Assembly: GCA_002342585.1 (NCBI GenBank)
Contig: DDQG01000042.1
Location: 22,056-86,055, forward strand
Direction: 5' to 3'
Length of the DNA stretch: 64,000 bases
Source: Prevotellaceae bacterium UBA2448
GTDB taxonomy: Bacteria; Bacteroidota; Bacteroidia; Bacteroidales; Bacteroidaceae
Below, piece after piece: positions 37,201-44,010 of this stretch. The position numbers and the translations under genes are program-made. How positions within the stretch are numbered: position 1 is the first letter of the stretch; the number at the start of each line of letters is the position of its first letter. The notes under the pieces are model-generated. The model worked only from the letters and a program-made list of their open reading frames with translations, made no database searches and was not told where the DNA came from.

Positions 37201-40200
37201 CAGGACAATATTGTGTATCAGTATAACCACCTGCACCTGTCCACTTTTTCCAGTCAGTCAGAGCCTCGAAGTCCTTAGTAAGGTCTGTCTCAATGTAGAT
37301 AACCTTGCGGAATGTAGCATTTACAGTTACGTCGTCGTCTGGCATAGTGAACTTGCCGTCAGTAACGATAACAGCCAAATCCTTGTGAGCACAAGTTACA
37401 GAGATGCTTGAGAGTTCATAATCCTCATCAGGAGTAGCAGTGATAGTAATCTCTGCATCTGCAGCAGCAGATGAAGCAACTTCAATTGTACCGCCTACGA
37501 TACCCTCAGCAACAGCAATCTTATAGCTTTCAAGTGCCTTAGTCTTACGAACGAGTACATAGTCGCTGTACTGAGTTGTAGAAGCCTGCTCTTCGATATA
37601 GAGAGGAGTAGTCTGATCTACAGTAAACTCTTCAGAAGTAACTGTAGCAACTGTACCACCTGAAGTAATTGTAGCAACTACATTGCCAGCAGCCTTGAAG
37701 TTTGTTGTACCTGAACGAGTAGCTGTAGTAATAGTATATGTACCTGGCTCGAGAGTAGTAACGAGTACGTCGCCACCGATTGCAGAACCTGCAGCACCGT
37801 TAGCCTGACGAATCTTAGTGTAAGTGTCCTTAACAGGTGTGATGCCTTCGATGTTTTCAGTTTCCTGAGCAAATACGGCATTGCTGATTTGCTCGTCACG
37901 TGTTATAGGCTGCTCTGTCTCTGGATCGACAAGCGGGTTGCCATCTTCGTCAAGTACCGGAACAGTTTCTGTAGCTGGAGTCCAAGTAACAGGAGACTTA
38001 GCCTGAGTACCAGTACCTGGCTCGATTTCAAGTTCTATCTTGTCTGTACCACCGCTGTTATTACCAGTCTTGTAGAGCAGACCATCTACGAGCAGATAGT
38101 ATGGATAGTAAACAGTAAGGATATCCTTCTCGAAGAGATAATCACCAGTCTTGTTGCTGTCATAGAAGAATGAGAGGCTCTTGCCAGAAGCATCCTTAGT
38201 CTTCATTTCACCTTCTACAGTCTGATACTGTGGACGGAGAGCAACACGACGTGGAGCAACACCGCGGAATACGATGTTAACCTGAGCATCGAGAGCAACC
38301 TCTACATCAGCAGAGTTGTCGCTTACATAGATGTACTTAGTAACTGGAGCAGACTCTGATTCAGCTGTCCAAACATTACCTTCAGCATCTACCTTGAAGT
38401 CAGCAGTGAATGCAGAGTTGAGTACGATTGGCTGACCAACCTGGAACTTTGCTTCGCCAGCTGGCTTAACTGGAGCGCCTGCATCGTCAACATAGTTAAT
38501 CTTGACTGCAACGAATTCTGCACCTGCTGGTACATCCTCGCTTTCAACAACTGAACGAACTGTTACGTCGTCAATAGCGAAGTTACCATGATAACGTCCA
38601 GTTGGGAATGTCATGTTGCTAATACCATATGTTGTTGCAAGAGTTGGAACCTGAGCCTTGTCAAGGATAGCATTTCCTGCTTCGTCAGTAACAGTTACGA
38701 ATGTAGTACCATTGTAAACAGTAACCTTGAAGTTGTACCAAGAATAGTTAGTAAGTGTAGCATCACCTTCTTTCTTAGAATAATTGCCAGTATTTGGCAA
38801 TGATATTGTGAAGTTCTCAGCATCACCATTTATTACCCAATCTGTATTAGTAGTATTAGCTGCAGCTGGAGTAATAGTGAAGATGTCAGCATCGTTCGCA
38901 AGGTTTCTGACATTGAACGCACACTTATCACGCTCTGGAGTACCAAGAATCAGTCTTGCCTCGAATGTGAAGTCAGCCTGTTCAATGTTGAGTGCATTTG
39001 ATGTCAATGTAGCACCATTCTGGTCACGAGTATTCTGATTTGCTGCAAGGAAGAGAGTCTTGTTAGCAAATGGAATGCTAAGACCAGGAACCTCCTCATA
39101 ACCTATTGTTTCGCCAGTTTCTGGGTCAAGCACTGGTTTCTTTTCAGTTGTAGCACGATCAGCTATTGTGCTACCGTCAACAACTATAGGATCGAAACGT
39201 CCACCAGTACTTGTCTTCCAGTCAATTGCCTTATTTTCGTAGTTATTATAGAAATAACCAGTAACGCCTGCAACTGGAGCAAATACGAGGTTGATGACAT
39301 TAGCTGTTTCATCCTCTGATACAGTGAGAGGTTCGTTGCCTGATACCTGGTCGTAGAATACACCATTGATAAGCATACGGGATACCTCGCCCAAAGTAGC
39401 ATTTACCTGAGAGCCAACCTTTGCGTTCTTGTGAGTTGTAGCCTCCTTGAGAACATTACCATCACCATCAAGATAGTTAACTACGTAGTCAGCTACGGTA
39501 GTCTTCTCGAATGTAACTGTAATGACAGTAGAACCGTCAGCAGCAGCTACAAGATCCGCAGCAGCATCGTTAGATACATAAGTATATTGAGATTTACCAT
39601 TGACAACAGTTGCCTTATCGTCCTCTGTGATAGCAATAACTGTACCTTCATATTCTTCACGAACAGAAGCATCCTTGAATTCATTGCCATCCTGGTCAAC
39701 AAACTTAACAGTATAAGTGTAGATAGGAGTAGCTGGAATATCTTCGCTCTCAACAACGTCGCGAACTACGATATTGTCGATAGCAAAGTTAGCGAGGTAA
39801 CGGGAAGTTACGAAGTTCATCTTGCCAAGACCGCCTGTCTCAGAAAGAGTTGGGATGTCCTTCTTGTCGAATCCGTCGATAATAGTGCCCTCTGCATCCT
39901 TGAGAGTAAGATATGTCTTACCGCCGGCGATAGATGTAACCTTAACAGAAATCCAACTGAGGTCATCAATGCCCTTATTACCACCAGCTGATACAGTAGC
40001 TGTCTGAGTGCCGCCATTGATAGTCCATGCAGTAGCGTACGTTGCGCCTTCTGCAAAAGAGAGGATTGCAGCTGAGTTTGCAGCATCGTAGATATTGAAA
40101 GCCGTAGCAGTCTGGTTGGTAGAAGCACCAAGCTTTACATCGAAAGACATAGTGAAGCTTTCACCAGCAGCTACCTTCTCCTGTGTTTCAGTAGAAGTAA

Positions 40201-41059
40201 GGGTAGTACCATTGTTGTTACGCTGATCCTGAGTAACTGTGAGATAGCCGTCTTGAATGATAGGAGTGTAACGGCCACCTGTAGCAGTTGTCCAAGTAAC
40301 AACCTCGTCAGAGTAATCGTTAGAGTACTTAATCAAGCTCTTGCTTGTCACACTCAGGTTTCCATAACCAGAAGCTCTATCGCCATTATTACTACCATTG
40401 CTGATAGTCAACTTAGCGAGGTCAATCTTCGTTCCGGCAGGAGCTGTTGCAGAGAAGAACTTGTCAACATCGCCCTTAGCACCGACGAAGCTGAGTGAAA
40501 GTCCACCATAAGAGTTAATCTTGATAGTTACTTCACCATTGTTCTTAGCCTCGTCCGTGTTAGCCACATACGTCTGCTTGTGAGTGTAACCATTCGCTCC
40601 CTTACCGGAAACATTTGACTTACTTTGGCCGGCAAAAGCCTCAAAGCCTTCCACAGTACTTCCGCCAAGCTTCACATCTACAATGTTACAATTGTTCGCA
40701 TTGTACGAAATGCTTGCAAGTGTAGCACCGTCAGAGTTGAGCACAGCAAATGTGTTGTCCGTACCACCGCCCAACCATCCGTTGAACATGGTAAACGAAA
40801 CTGTTACTTCTTCCGCATTGCCGAGAGCATAAGCACCACCGCCAACAGCGAATGTTGCCTCAGCAGTACCAGCTGTTACAGCTACTACATCACCGATTGC
40901 AGCAGTACCTGTCTTAAATGCAGGCTCACCGAAAGGTGCTGCACCAGAACTGAAATCAGCAACAAACGGAAGAGAAGTAATCTGAGCCCATGCGCTACCA
41001 CCAACCACGAGAGCCAATGACATCACAAGAGCCTTCAAAGAAAAGATAAATTTTCTCAT
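34262..41059 (-). CDS. Very large secreted multidomain surface protein (2265 residues)
   Basis: A signal peptide (1-25, ending SAWAQ) is followed by repeated beta domains. Two copies of a roughly 200-residue module lie at about 245-445 and 605-838; both carry WxTxxGGR near the start, ANFAIDNIVVRDVVESED or its twin near the end, and lead into a MucBP-like strand (FVDQDGNEF, INYVDDAGAP). Two InlB-B-like repeats (GGTIEV to FTMPDDDVTV) lie near 1175-1253 and 1736-1813. A helical segment (about 1450-1575) precedes a carbohydrate-binding-like module (about 1580-1733, NSLNGEAG, ARWFVADNFTLTL). Ig-like domains and a short terminal tail (GKYLENGKIVIYRNGNKYD) follow. It is probably an adhesin or glycan-binding protein. 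Codon use is highly uniform, as in highly expressed genes. It is monocistronic, with its own terminator and long leader. Confidence 0.8.
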   Translation of the reverse strand: MRKFIFSLKALVMSLALVVGGSAWAQITSLPFVADFSSGAAPFGEPAFKTGTAAIGDVVAVTAGTAEATFAVGGGAYALGNAEEVTVSFTMFNGWLGGGTDNTFAVLNSDGATLASISYNANNCNIVDVKLGGSTVEGFEAFAGQSKSNVSGKGANGYTHKQTYVANTDEAKNNGEVTIKINSYGGLSLSFVGAKGDVDKFFSATAPAGTKIDLAKLTISNGSNNGDRASGYGNLSVTSKSLIKYSNDYSDEVVTWTTATGGRYTPIIQDGYLTVTQDQRNNNGTTLTSTETQEKVAAGESFTMSFDVKLGASTNQTATAFNIYDAANSAAILSFAEGATYATAWTINGGTQTATVSAGGNKGIDDLSWISVKVTSIAGGKTYLTLKDAEGTIIDGFDKKDIPTLSETGGLGKMNFVTSRYLANFAIDNIVVRDVVESEDIPATPIYTYTVKFVDQDGNEFKDASVREEYEGTVIAITEDDKATVVNGKSQYTYVSNDAAADLVAAADGSTVITVTFEKTTVADYVVNYLDGDGNVLKEATTHKNAKVGSQVNATLGEVSRMLINGVFYDQVSGNEPLTVSEDETANVINLVFAPVAGVTGYFYNNYENKAIDWKTSTGGRFDPIVVDGSTIADRATTEKKPVLDPETGETIGYEEVPGLSIPFANKTLFLAANQNTRDQNGATLTSNALNIEQADFTFEARLILGTPERDKCAFNVRNLANDADIFTITPAAANTTNTDWVINGDAENFTISLPNTGNYSKKEGDATLTNYSWYNFKVTVYNGTTFVTVTDEAGNAILDKAQVPTLATTYGISNMTFPTGRYHGNFAIDDVTVRSVVESEDVPAGAEFVAVKINYVDDAGAPVKPAGEAKFQVGQPIVLNSAFTADFKVDAEGNVWTAESESAPVTKYIYVSDNSADVEVALDAQVNIVFRGVAPRRVALRPQYQTVEGEMKTKDASGKSLSFFYDSNKTGDYLFEKDILTVYYPYYLLVDGLLYKTGNNSGGTDKIELEIEPGTGTQAKSPVTWTPATETVPVLDEDGNPLVDPETEQPITRDEQISNAVFAQETENIEGITPVKDTYTKIRQANGAAGSAIGGDVLVTTLEPGTYTITTATRSGTTNFKAAGNVVATITSGGTVATVTSEEFTVDQTTPLYIEEQASTTQYSDYVLVRKTKALESYKIAVAEGIVGGTIEVASSAAADAEITITATPDEDYELSSISVTCAHKDLAVIVTDGKFTMPDDDVTVNATFRKVIYIETDLTKDFEALTDWKKWTGAGGYTDTQYCPAVTTNSGKTVQVCEKYEPTCANTGDVFYQTVTGLTPGIYKIELYGGAAFTFGRGFGSMAFTGEIGTGDAWGTHVSDTYQAGDKIEPTVENPTGVSLTATTSEGVYGGELPIYYATNFPEGAAVVTLSGVKIGANGEIKIGMSKTSQSTNWHVIQLKGVTAQVLASDLLAKAVADAKNVLESQVPAKLYGDIQEAISTYDKDYETADDYQTAINALNGLVDVAKGYEPLSSVLNEGAQYKANAPAEDPAIATYDAAIADVKAAYDGVAVADIPAAVKVVEAALPALAKAQTAPNSDMTRAIVNPTIDGATGWTTEKPKGGNGPLLSGTAFEYWGGNANPREEAQFDYYQVITGLPTGKYVISAEMYNSLNGEAGAEFAATSGVYGASGNDETATLVDVDGTTLTRYATEEVIVMDGTLRLGVKNTKLPMAARWFVADNFTLTLVEHIVPTYAIDVAPTEHGSLDLPAQAAAGEEVVINATADEGYELASVIVTGSVSNSVIEVTTDEWTGVQSFVMPAEAVTVSATFQEAYVKLSDYAVTVDPAFVHDPEFGDEIVATITYNSEIVGSYAESFALNAQFDYEIKDAEGNVVTTGTKNPLNVSDNKVTAYIDGLAENTTYTINITGVEVTDFDLATFESVVVFKDVIGLDGEPLATATFTTVKPFIAELNVERYVGQGYTSTVAEVDLSAAEEYLGVNGITSDMIRIVNPDETTISDYAPYDGWFATDGTATTWSDLNATEPKSPGICVKFFQAISEGKYEICDMNGADVVDNTYTVRWAIEANDKVAFFNINVKFVEQPNVAPEIAAEVDVPVVIKSGTAYEGATAAFNVLDVTEPLNLDAISDAEQYIVNVTDGSFVANSTDGWRDANGDAAAWGTAGEGMVCVKIGDPASGIIDYLGAIDDSYEDGDTYTAKWGFVNKASNTAVILNINITFVTDPTGIDATPAADGVKPDGKYLENGKIVIYRNGNKYDASGAPMNK

Positions 41060-41418
41060 ACTTTGTTTGTTTAAAAGGTTAATAATTAGGTTGATTAAAA
41101 AAATGTTTGTTTATATTTAGTTTGTTTTTCATCGTCCTTCCCTCTTTTGTACGCATATACATTATTTATATTATACGCGCGCAGAACAATTGGGACACAA
41201 ATGTAAATCAAACCGACCCTAGTAAGCACACATTTTAATAGAAAAATTCGAACTCTTAACACTTTTTAATAGTTTACAACCCGATTTGCTGCAAAAGCAT
41301 AGCAAAAATACATCTCTCCTGCACCAGCAATTGATAGTATTTTTAACAAAACCAGCATAGACAATAATTGAATGTTTTTTTAAAATATTTGGATGAGAAC
41401 CTCCGGGCTTTTATACTT
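41060..41418. other. AT-rich leader and upstream region of the giant surface protein gene
   Basis: No coding sequence is convincing here. The region is very AT-rich. On the minus strand TACATTTG (41205-41198) fits a -7 box and would give a leader of about 130 nt before the ATG at 41059. No -33 box is clear. The T-rich stretch between 41094 and 41130 may contribute to translation initiation. Confidence 0.4.
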
Positions 41419-41473
41419 ATTGCTTGGCGCAATATTTCACCAACAATAATTACAAATAATTACCAATAATTGT
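41419..41473. repeat. Degenerate copy of the palindromic repeat element
   Basis: ATTGC/GCAAT arms at 41419-41433 correspond to hairpin A of the full copies, and 41442-41473 matches the AT-rich arm (AACAATAATTACAAATAATT followed by CCAATAATTGT with one insertion). The intervening GGTGAT hairpin has decayed. Confidence 0.6.
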
Positions 41474-41526
41474 ACCAATAATTATTCTTATCGCCATGAA
41501 TTTTCTTTTTCATCGAGAAGAATTCT

Positions 41527-41610
41527 ATGTTCATAAGTTATGAACTTATGTTCACGGCTTATGAACTTGTGTTCATGACTTATGAACTTATGTTCACAAG
41601 TTATGAACAT
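41527..41610. repeat. Four 21-bp tandem repeats, iteron-like
   Basis: Units start at 41527, 41548, 41569 and 41590, each of the form RTGTTCAyrrsTTATGAACWT. The first unit contains a perfect palindrome GTTCATAA-G-TTATGAAC and the others are near-palindromes with the same half-sites. All four half-site pairs are in helical phase at two turns spacing. One frame reads through as a repeated heptapeptide, but no ribosome site or family supports a gene. Confidence 0.9.
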
Positions 41611-41676
41611 AGAATATATAGGCATAGAAAACTAATTACTACACTACAAAAATTATTTTTAATTACTGTTGAAGAT

Positions 41677-41919
41677 ATTGCCGCAGGCAATAAGAGAAAC
41701 AATAATCAGTCTCTTGGTTTTATCACCTGGCGGTGATAGATTGGAACAATAATTACAAATAATTGACAATAATTGTTCAATAAAAATTACACTAAGAACA
41801 ACTTTAACTCGAAAACAAAAAAATAAATTATTGGTTCAAATTATTGGGAATTATTTGTAATTATTGTTGGCAGATATTGCCACAGGCAATAAGAGAAAAC
41901 TATCCAATTATTGTTTCCG
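41677..41919. repeat. Flippase-bracketing direct repeat, copy 1 (243 bp)
   Basis: Nearly identical to 43700-43939. It contains hairpin A (ATTGCC-gca-GGCAAT, 41677-41691), hairpin B (ATCACC-TGGC-GGTGAT, 41722-41737), an AT-rich arm (41745-41777) whose inverted partner lies at 41839-41868, and a second hairpin A (41876-41890). The last 12 bp overlap the 3' end of the flippase gene and supply its stop codon. Confidence 0.9.
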
Positions 41920-43353
41920 ATGCAGATGGAGGAGATTCTCCTTGAAGATAACAACGAGGAGGTAGATGAGGATAAGCAGAGAATTAGCTCCGAGACGAAG
42001 GAAGATATTCCATTCCTGTGGCACATACTGCATAGCCACGAAGAATGCGCCGGCAAGGAAGAAATAAAGGAATATCGATTTCATCGGATAATTGATAGGA
42101 TTCTTTGCCTGTCCGACAATATAACTAAGAGTCATGCTGGTGGCATATCCCGCAAAACCTGCCCAAGCACAAGCCATGTAACCATACTGAGGAATGAAGT
42201 AGATGTTGACAGCTATAAGCACAGAACAGCCTATAAGGGAGAACCAGGCTCCCCAGATGGTGCGGTCTATGAGCTTATACCAGAACGAGAGGTTGAAGTA
42301 AATACCCATCATTATCTCTGCTGCCATCACAATAGGTACTGTACGAAGACCTGCATGATAGTCCGTGCCGATAATGTTCTTCAGGAGGTCCATATAACCA
42401 ATGACGCAGAGGAAGGCAAAGAGAGTGAAGATGATGAAGTACTTCATTGCCTGAGAATAATACTCCTTGGAATCGCGATCTTTCGACTTCGCAAACACGA
42501 TGGGTTCGTATGCATAACGGAATGCCTGAGTAATCATTGCCATAATCATAGCTATCTTCACACAGGCACCATAGATGCCCAGTTCGACAGTTGCCTCAGA
42601 AGAGTCGTGAGCACCAGTATAGGTGTATGCCCAAAGGAAGATAATCTTATCGAATGCCTGGTTCAGAATGCCTGCAATACCCAGAATCAATATAGGCCAT
42701 GAGTAGGAAAGCATGCGAAGCATGAGCTTGAAATCCACCTTCCAATGGATATGTATGAACTCAGGGATGAAGAACAGGGTGATAAACGAAGTACAAACGA
42801 GGTTGAGGAAGAACACATAATATACATCTGTCTTGCCCAAAGTGACGAAGAACAAGATGTTGAGTCCGATGTTCAAGATGATGAAGAGCATCTTCAAAGT
42901 GGCGAATTTTATCGCCTGCTGACGGAATCGGAGGAAGGAGAACGGAATGGCTTGCAAGGCGTCGATCGCCACACAAACTGCCATAATCTGCATGTATTCT
43001 GGATGACCTCCTTGACCTATGATCTGTGCGATTTCATCGGAGAAAATGAATATTCCGGAGAGGAAAACAGCAACCAAAGTAGCTATCACAGCCATAGCTG
43101 TCGAGAATACTGTATGGTAGTCTTCTCCTTCTTTGTTGGCAAAGCGGAAGAAGGTGGTTTCCATTCCGAAGGTAAGTATGACAAGCACAAGTGCCACGAA
43201 TGCATACAGGTTTGTCACAACACCATATCCGCCGTTTGCTGCAGCAATCACATGTGTGTATAGTGGCACCAGCAGATAGTTCAAGAATCTGCCAATAATT
43301 GACGACATTCCATATATCGCCGTATCCTTTGCAAGAGATTTTAAGCTCGCCAT
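41908..43353 (-). CDS. Polysaccharide flippase (Wzx/MATE-like)
   Basis: The 481-residue protein is almost entirely hydrophobic helices (about 12-14), with the family start SLAKDTAIYGMSSIIGRFLNY and a pattern of charged loops typical of oligosaccharide flippases (Polysacc_synt and Polysacc_synt_C). Such proteins move lipid-linked sugar units across the inner membrane. The ATG at 43353 is chosen because the longer frame to 43434 is only translated repeat DNA. The last residues (HRKQ) and stop come from the direct repeat. No glycosyltransferases or other capsule genes are adjacent, which is unusual. A -7-like TACCTTTG (43570-43563) lies about 210 bp upstream. Confidence 0.9.
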   Translation of the reverse strand: MASLKSLAKDTAIYGMSSIIGRFLNYLLVPLYTHVIAAANGGYGVVTNLYAFVALVLVILTFGMETTFFRFANKEGEDYHTVFSTAMAVIATLVAVFLSGIFIFSDEIAQIIGQGGHPEYMQIMAVCVAIDALQAIPFSFLRFRQQAIKFATLKMLFIILNIGLNILFFVTLGKTDVYYVFFLNLVCTSFITLFFIPEFIHIHWKVDFKLMLRMLSYSWPILILGIAGILNQAFDKIIFLWAYTYTGAHDSSEATVELGIYGACVKIAMIMAMITQAFRYAYEPIVFAKSKDRDSKEYYSQAMKYFIIFTLFAFLCVIGYMDLLKNIIGTDYHAGLRTVPIVMAAEIMMGIYFNLSFWYKLIDRTIWGAWFSLIGCSVLIAVNIYFIPQYGYMACAWAGFAGYATSMTLSYIVGQAKNPINYPMKSIFLYFFLAGAFFVAMQYVPQEWNIFLRLGANSLLILIYLLVVIFKENLLHLHRKQ

Positions 43354-43404
43354 AACTACAATAATTTTATATAATGTCTTTTTTCTACAATAATTGATTC
43401 TAGG

Positions 43405-43466
43405 TTTATCACCTGGCGGTGATGGAAGGAACAATAATTACAAATAATTGACAATAATTGTTCAAT
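43405..43466. repeat. Partial repeat unit upstream of the flippase
   Basis: Contains hairpin B (ATCACC-TGGC-GGTGAT, 43408-43423) and the AT-rich arm (43430-43462), matching the middle of the full direct repeats. It lies between the flippase start and its likely promoter, so it would be in the mRNA leader. Confidence 0.85.
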
Positions 43467-43562
43467 AATTATTGATTCCAACGAAGTTTTACCACAACTA
43501 TATCACCTGTATTAACATCATGCAAATATAATATTATTGGGTCAAATTATTGTTTTCGACTG

Positions 43563-43570
43563 CAAAGGTA
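43563..43570 (-). promoter_or_regulatory. Possible -7 box for the flippase gene
   Basis: Minus-strand TACCTTTG is a full match to TAnnTTTG. No matching -33 element is clear. The leader would be about 200 nt and carry the partial repeat unit. Confidence 0.4.
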
Positions 43571-43619
43571 AAACAAATTGGTGGATGAGGGGAAAGAAAA
43601 GCGCTGAATTTTCCATAAA

Positions 43620-43695
43620 GAAACAACTTTAACTCGAAAACAAAAAAATAAATTATTGGTTCAAATTATTGGGAAGTATTTGTAATTATTGTTGG
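43620..43695. repeat. Half copy of the palindromic repeat element
   Basis: Matches the right half of the full copies (AACTTTAACTCGAAAAC through the inverted AT-rich arm at 43664-43693), and abuts the full copy that begins at 43700. The region from 43354 to 44010 has no gene and consists mostly of these repeat units. Confidence 0.85.
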
Positions 43696-43699
43696 AAGT

Positions 43700-43939
43700 A
43701 TTGCCGCAGGCAATAAGAGAAACAATAATCAGTCTCTTGGTTTTATCACCTGGCGGTGATAGATTGGAACAATAATTACAAATAATTCCCAATAATTGTT
43801 CAATAAAAATTACACTAAGAACAACTTTAACTCGAAAAAAAAATAAATTATTGGTTCAAATTATTGGGAATTATTTGTAATTATTGTTGGCAGATATTGC
43901 CGCAGGCAATAAGAATAAACTATCCAATTATTGTTTCCG
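43700..43939. repeat. Flippase-bracketing direct repeat, copy 2 (240 bp)
   Basis: Differs from 41677-41919 by a 3-bp shorter poly-A tract and a handful of substitutions. Hairpin A lies at 43700-43714 and 43896-43910, hairpin B at 43745-43760, and the AT-rich inverted arms at 43768-43800 and 43859-43888. It is in the same orientation as copy 1, 2.02 kb away. Confidence 0.9.
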
Positions 43940-43949
43940 GCTACAGAGG

Positions 43950-43985
43950 AAAAGAAAAGGCGCAGGGCTGGAGAGCCTTGCGCCT
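43950..43985 (-). terminator. Terminator of the 1253-residue surface protein gene
   Basis: AGGCGCAGGGCT (43958-43969) pairs with AGCCTTGCGCCT (43974-43985) around a 4-nt loop with one mismatch. On the minus strand a T-rich tail (complement of 43950-43957) follows. It lies 25 bp past the stop at 44011. Confidence 0.85.
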
Positions 43986-44010
43986 AAAATAGAATATGTG
44001 TGAGAATCGA

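Noticed and set aside
41527..41736. A 69-codon open frame with repeated heptapeptides over the 21-bp array
   Set aside because: It is the by-product of 21-bp repeats (a multiple of 3), has no ribosome site, and the part after the repeats has no protein-like pattern.
43353..43434. An 81-bp N-terminal extension of the flippase
   Set aside because: It translates repeat DNA (hairpin B), and the family's usual start matches the ATG at 43353.
41419..43939. CRISPR array
   Set aside because: The repeats are not separated by unique spacers of even length, and no cas genes are present.
41677..43939. Composite transposon around the flippase
   Set aside because: The flanking repeats contain no transposase frame, and no target-site duplication is visible; kept only as direct repeats.
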